In this document: one piece after another, positions 62,837-64,000 of the stretch
Layout: each line of letters opens with the position of its first letter
How positions within the stretch are numbered: the stretch's first letter is position 1
NCBI GenBank assembly: GCA_902571865.1
Contig: CACGDO010000005.1
Span: forward strand, 65,486 to 129,485
Reading direction: 5' to 3'
Length of the DNA stretch: 64,000 nucleotides
Source of the DNA: an uncultured Alphaproteobacteria bacterium
Lineage (GTDB): Bacteria > Pseudomonadota > Alphaproteobacteria > HIMB59 > GCA-002718135
Made by a program: the position numbers and the translations under genes
The notes under the pieces: model-generated
Seen by the model: only the letters and a program-made list of their open reading frames with translations
What the model was told of the DNA's origin: nothing
Database searches by the model: none

Positions 62837-63988
62837 TTATGAATTTTGATTTTTTTTAATTAAGTAAATTAAAGCCAAACCATTAAAACCCCAGATAACT
62901 GATAATAAATACATATTAAAAGTTAAACTTATATATTCGGCAAGATATCCCACTACTACTGGTCCAAAAATAAATCCACCAAAACCTAAGGTAATCAAAT
63001 TTGATACAGTCAAACTAATACCCTCATTTGATTCACTTATTGCTTGTCTGAGAACAATAGCAACAAAATTGGCTGTTCCAAATCCAAAAATTAATACACC
63101 AAATAATATTATATTTAAGTTCATACTTAATATTGTAATAAATAATAAAATGCATGAAATTATGCTGAAATATGAACCAATGGTTATTTCACCAAATCTA
63201 TTTATTAATTTACTTGCACTTATTCTTGCAACTATCTCACCTGCATTAAAAAACATAATTGCTAAACCCCCTAAGAAAAGAGGAGCTCCTAAATCTTTTG
63301 TTAACCAAACTGGTGACCAATCAATAATAATTCCTAACGTAGCAAAATTCATCATTAATAAAAATCCATAAATAAGAATATTTCTTTCTGGTATTTTAAA
63401 TTTTTCGACTTTTTCATCTTCTTCATAAATTTTTTTTAATCCAAAAAAATAAAAAATTATTGCATAGAGAAGAAACATTGTTCCAACTATAAGGAATGTA
63501 ATTCTTGGATCTGGAATTAATTTAATAAATAAAGCAGCTCCAAGAGCACCAAATAAAGAACCTGCAGAGAAAAATGCCTGAGTTACAGGAAGTAAAATTT
63601 TATTTGTCTTTTGTTCAATGATGGCAATTTGTGCATTAATTACTGGGAAGATAAAACCAGCACCAACACCAATTGGAATAAAAAAAAGAGTAAAATAAAA
63701 ATAGTTTGGCGCACTTGCAATCGCCAAAGGTAAGTACGAAAATATAAATGTTCCTAAAATAATTGTATATGTACTTCCTATTCTTGGAACTAGAACTCTT
63801 GCACCAAATTGATTAGCAAATAAATTCGCTATGCCAAAAGCAAAAATTGAAATACCAAGTTGGGACTCAGAAATATTTAGTCTACCTATATTCCAGGGAA
63901 TATATACAAAATATATTCCTATCATAAACATTATTAAAAATGCTCCACCAAAGCATGTTACTATTTCTCTTCGAAATGAAATTTCCAT
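62837..63988 (-). CDS. Major facilitator superfamily transporter
   Basis: MFS transporter, 383 aa, about twelve hydrophobic segments. The N terminus is EISFRREIVTCFGGAFLIMFMIGIYFVYIPWNIGRLNISESQLGISIFAFG, and the second conserved loop appears as NQFGARVLVPRIGSTY after segment 2. This looks like the Fsr/YbjJ-like group of MFS proteins. Complete: ATG 63988 is 12 nt from the window edge. Substrate unknown. The gap 62660-62836 downstream contains only AT-rich sequence and the start region of the binding-protein operon. Confidence 0.87.
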   Translation of the reverse strand: MEISFRREIVTCFGGAFLIMFMIGIYFVYIPWNIGRLNISESQLGISIFAFGIANLFANQFGARVLVPRIGSTYTIILGTFIFSYLPLAIASAPNYFYFTLFFIPIGVGAGFIFPVINAQIAIIEQKTNKILLPVTQAFFSAGSLFGALGAALFIKLIPDPRITFLIVGTMFLLYAIIFYFFGLKKIYEEDEKVEKFKIPERNILIYGFLLMMNFATLGIIIDWSPVWLTKDLGAPLFLGGLAIMFFNAGEIVARISASKLINRFGEITIGSYFSIISCILLFITILSMNLNIILFGVLIFGFGTANFVAIVLRQAISESNEGISLTVSNLITLGFGGFIFGPVVVGYLAEYISLTFNMYLLSVIWGFNGLALIYLIKKNQNS

Positions 63989-64000
63989 ATTAAATTCTAT

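Noticed and set aside
1-64000. CRISPR arrays, insertion sequences, prophage or integrase genes
   Set aside because: No regularly spaced repeats, transposase or phage-type proteins were found on either strand.

Overview
The window is about 64 kb of very AT-rich DNA. It is packed with short intergenic gaps, overlapping stop codons and long same-strand operons. Several gene families have an alphaproteobacterial look: a DUF4174 protein, D-glycerate 3-kinase of the plant/YggC type, ClpS next to ClpA, a DacA with a SPOR tail, and a COG3146 FemAB-like protein. Together with the number of ABC importers and sugar-oxidising enzymes, this suggests a streamlined, free-living, probably pelagic marine alphaproteobacterium (HIMB59/AEGEAN-169 or SAR11-like). 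That placement is inference from gene content and base composition. No rRNA, CRISPR array, transposase or integrase was seen. One tRNA (Thr, GGT) is present.

Layout. (1) 1-8340: two Pot-type permeases, a DadA-like FAD oxidoreductase, two aldehyde dehydrogenases, a glutamine-synthetase-like ligase and an iron-type alcohol dehydrogenase. This set fits import and gamma-glutamyl-dependent breakdown of a polyamine or amino alcohol. (2) 8343-14843: an altronate/galactarate dehydratase family enzyme, two SDRs, two Gfo/Idh/MocA enzymes (one IolG-like) and a TauD/GBBH-like dioxygenase, a sugar, sugar-acid and cyclitol oxidation block. (3) 14840-26670: galactokinase, a cytoplasmic-looking GH20 hexosaminidase, a Gfo/Idh enzyme, an ABC sugar importer with a tandemly duplicated permease, an SIS protein, a ROK kinase, NagA and a NagB-II-like SIS deaminase. 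This is an almost complete route from an imported amino-sugar oligosaccharide to fructose-6-phosphate. (4) 26672-33150: GMC oxidoreductase, enolase-superfamily dehydratase, HAD phosphatase, methyltransferase-like membrane protein, glycerate kinase, a frameshifted HAD gene and a C-terminally short GlpD. (5) 33151-37589: a short structured leader-like element, then a minus-strand binding protein/MalF/MalG/MalK importer with a clear operator-like palindrome. (6) 37737-45975: two paralogous fatty-acid desaturases bracket an RbsBAC-type importer, a ThuA-like protein, a Gfo/Idh enzyme and an aldehyde dehydrogenase. (7) 46093-58685: housekeeping genes (Ugd, phosphomannomutase, DacA, ClpS-ClpA, FemAB-like, RidA, cyclophilin, dipeptidase, LysE exporter, PdxJ, GST). 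(8) 58691-63988: tRNA-Thr, a third importer with unusual permeases (one frameshifted with extra N-terminal membrane segments, one carrying an inserted extracytoplasmic domain), and an MFS transporter.

Common themes. All four solute-binding-protein genes are followed by a perfect 10-11 bp hairpin. Only one MalK-type ATPase serves three Mal-type importers in the window, so it may be shared. Most convergent gene pairs overlap at their stop codons, five of them by exactly 4 nt. Two genes are broken by single-base changes in T homopolymers; these may be sequence errors or slippage sites. All functions are read from motifs and family resemblance by eye, and no database search was run.
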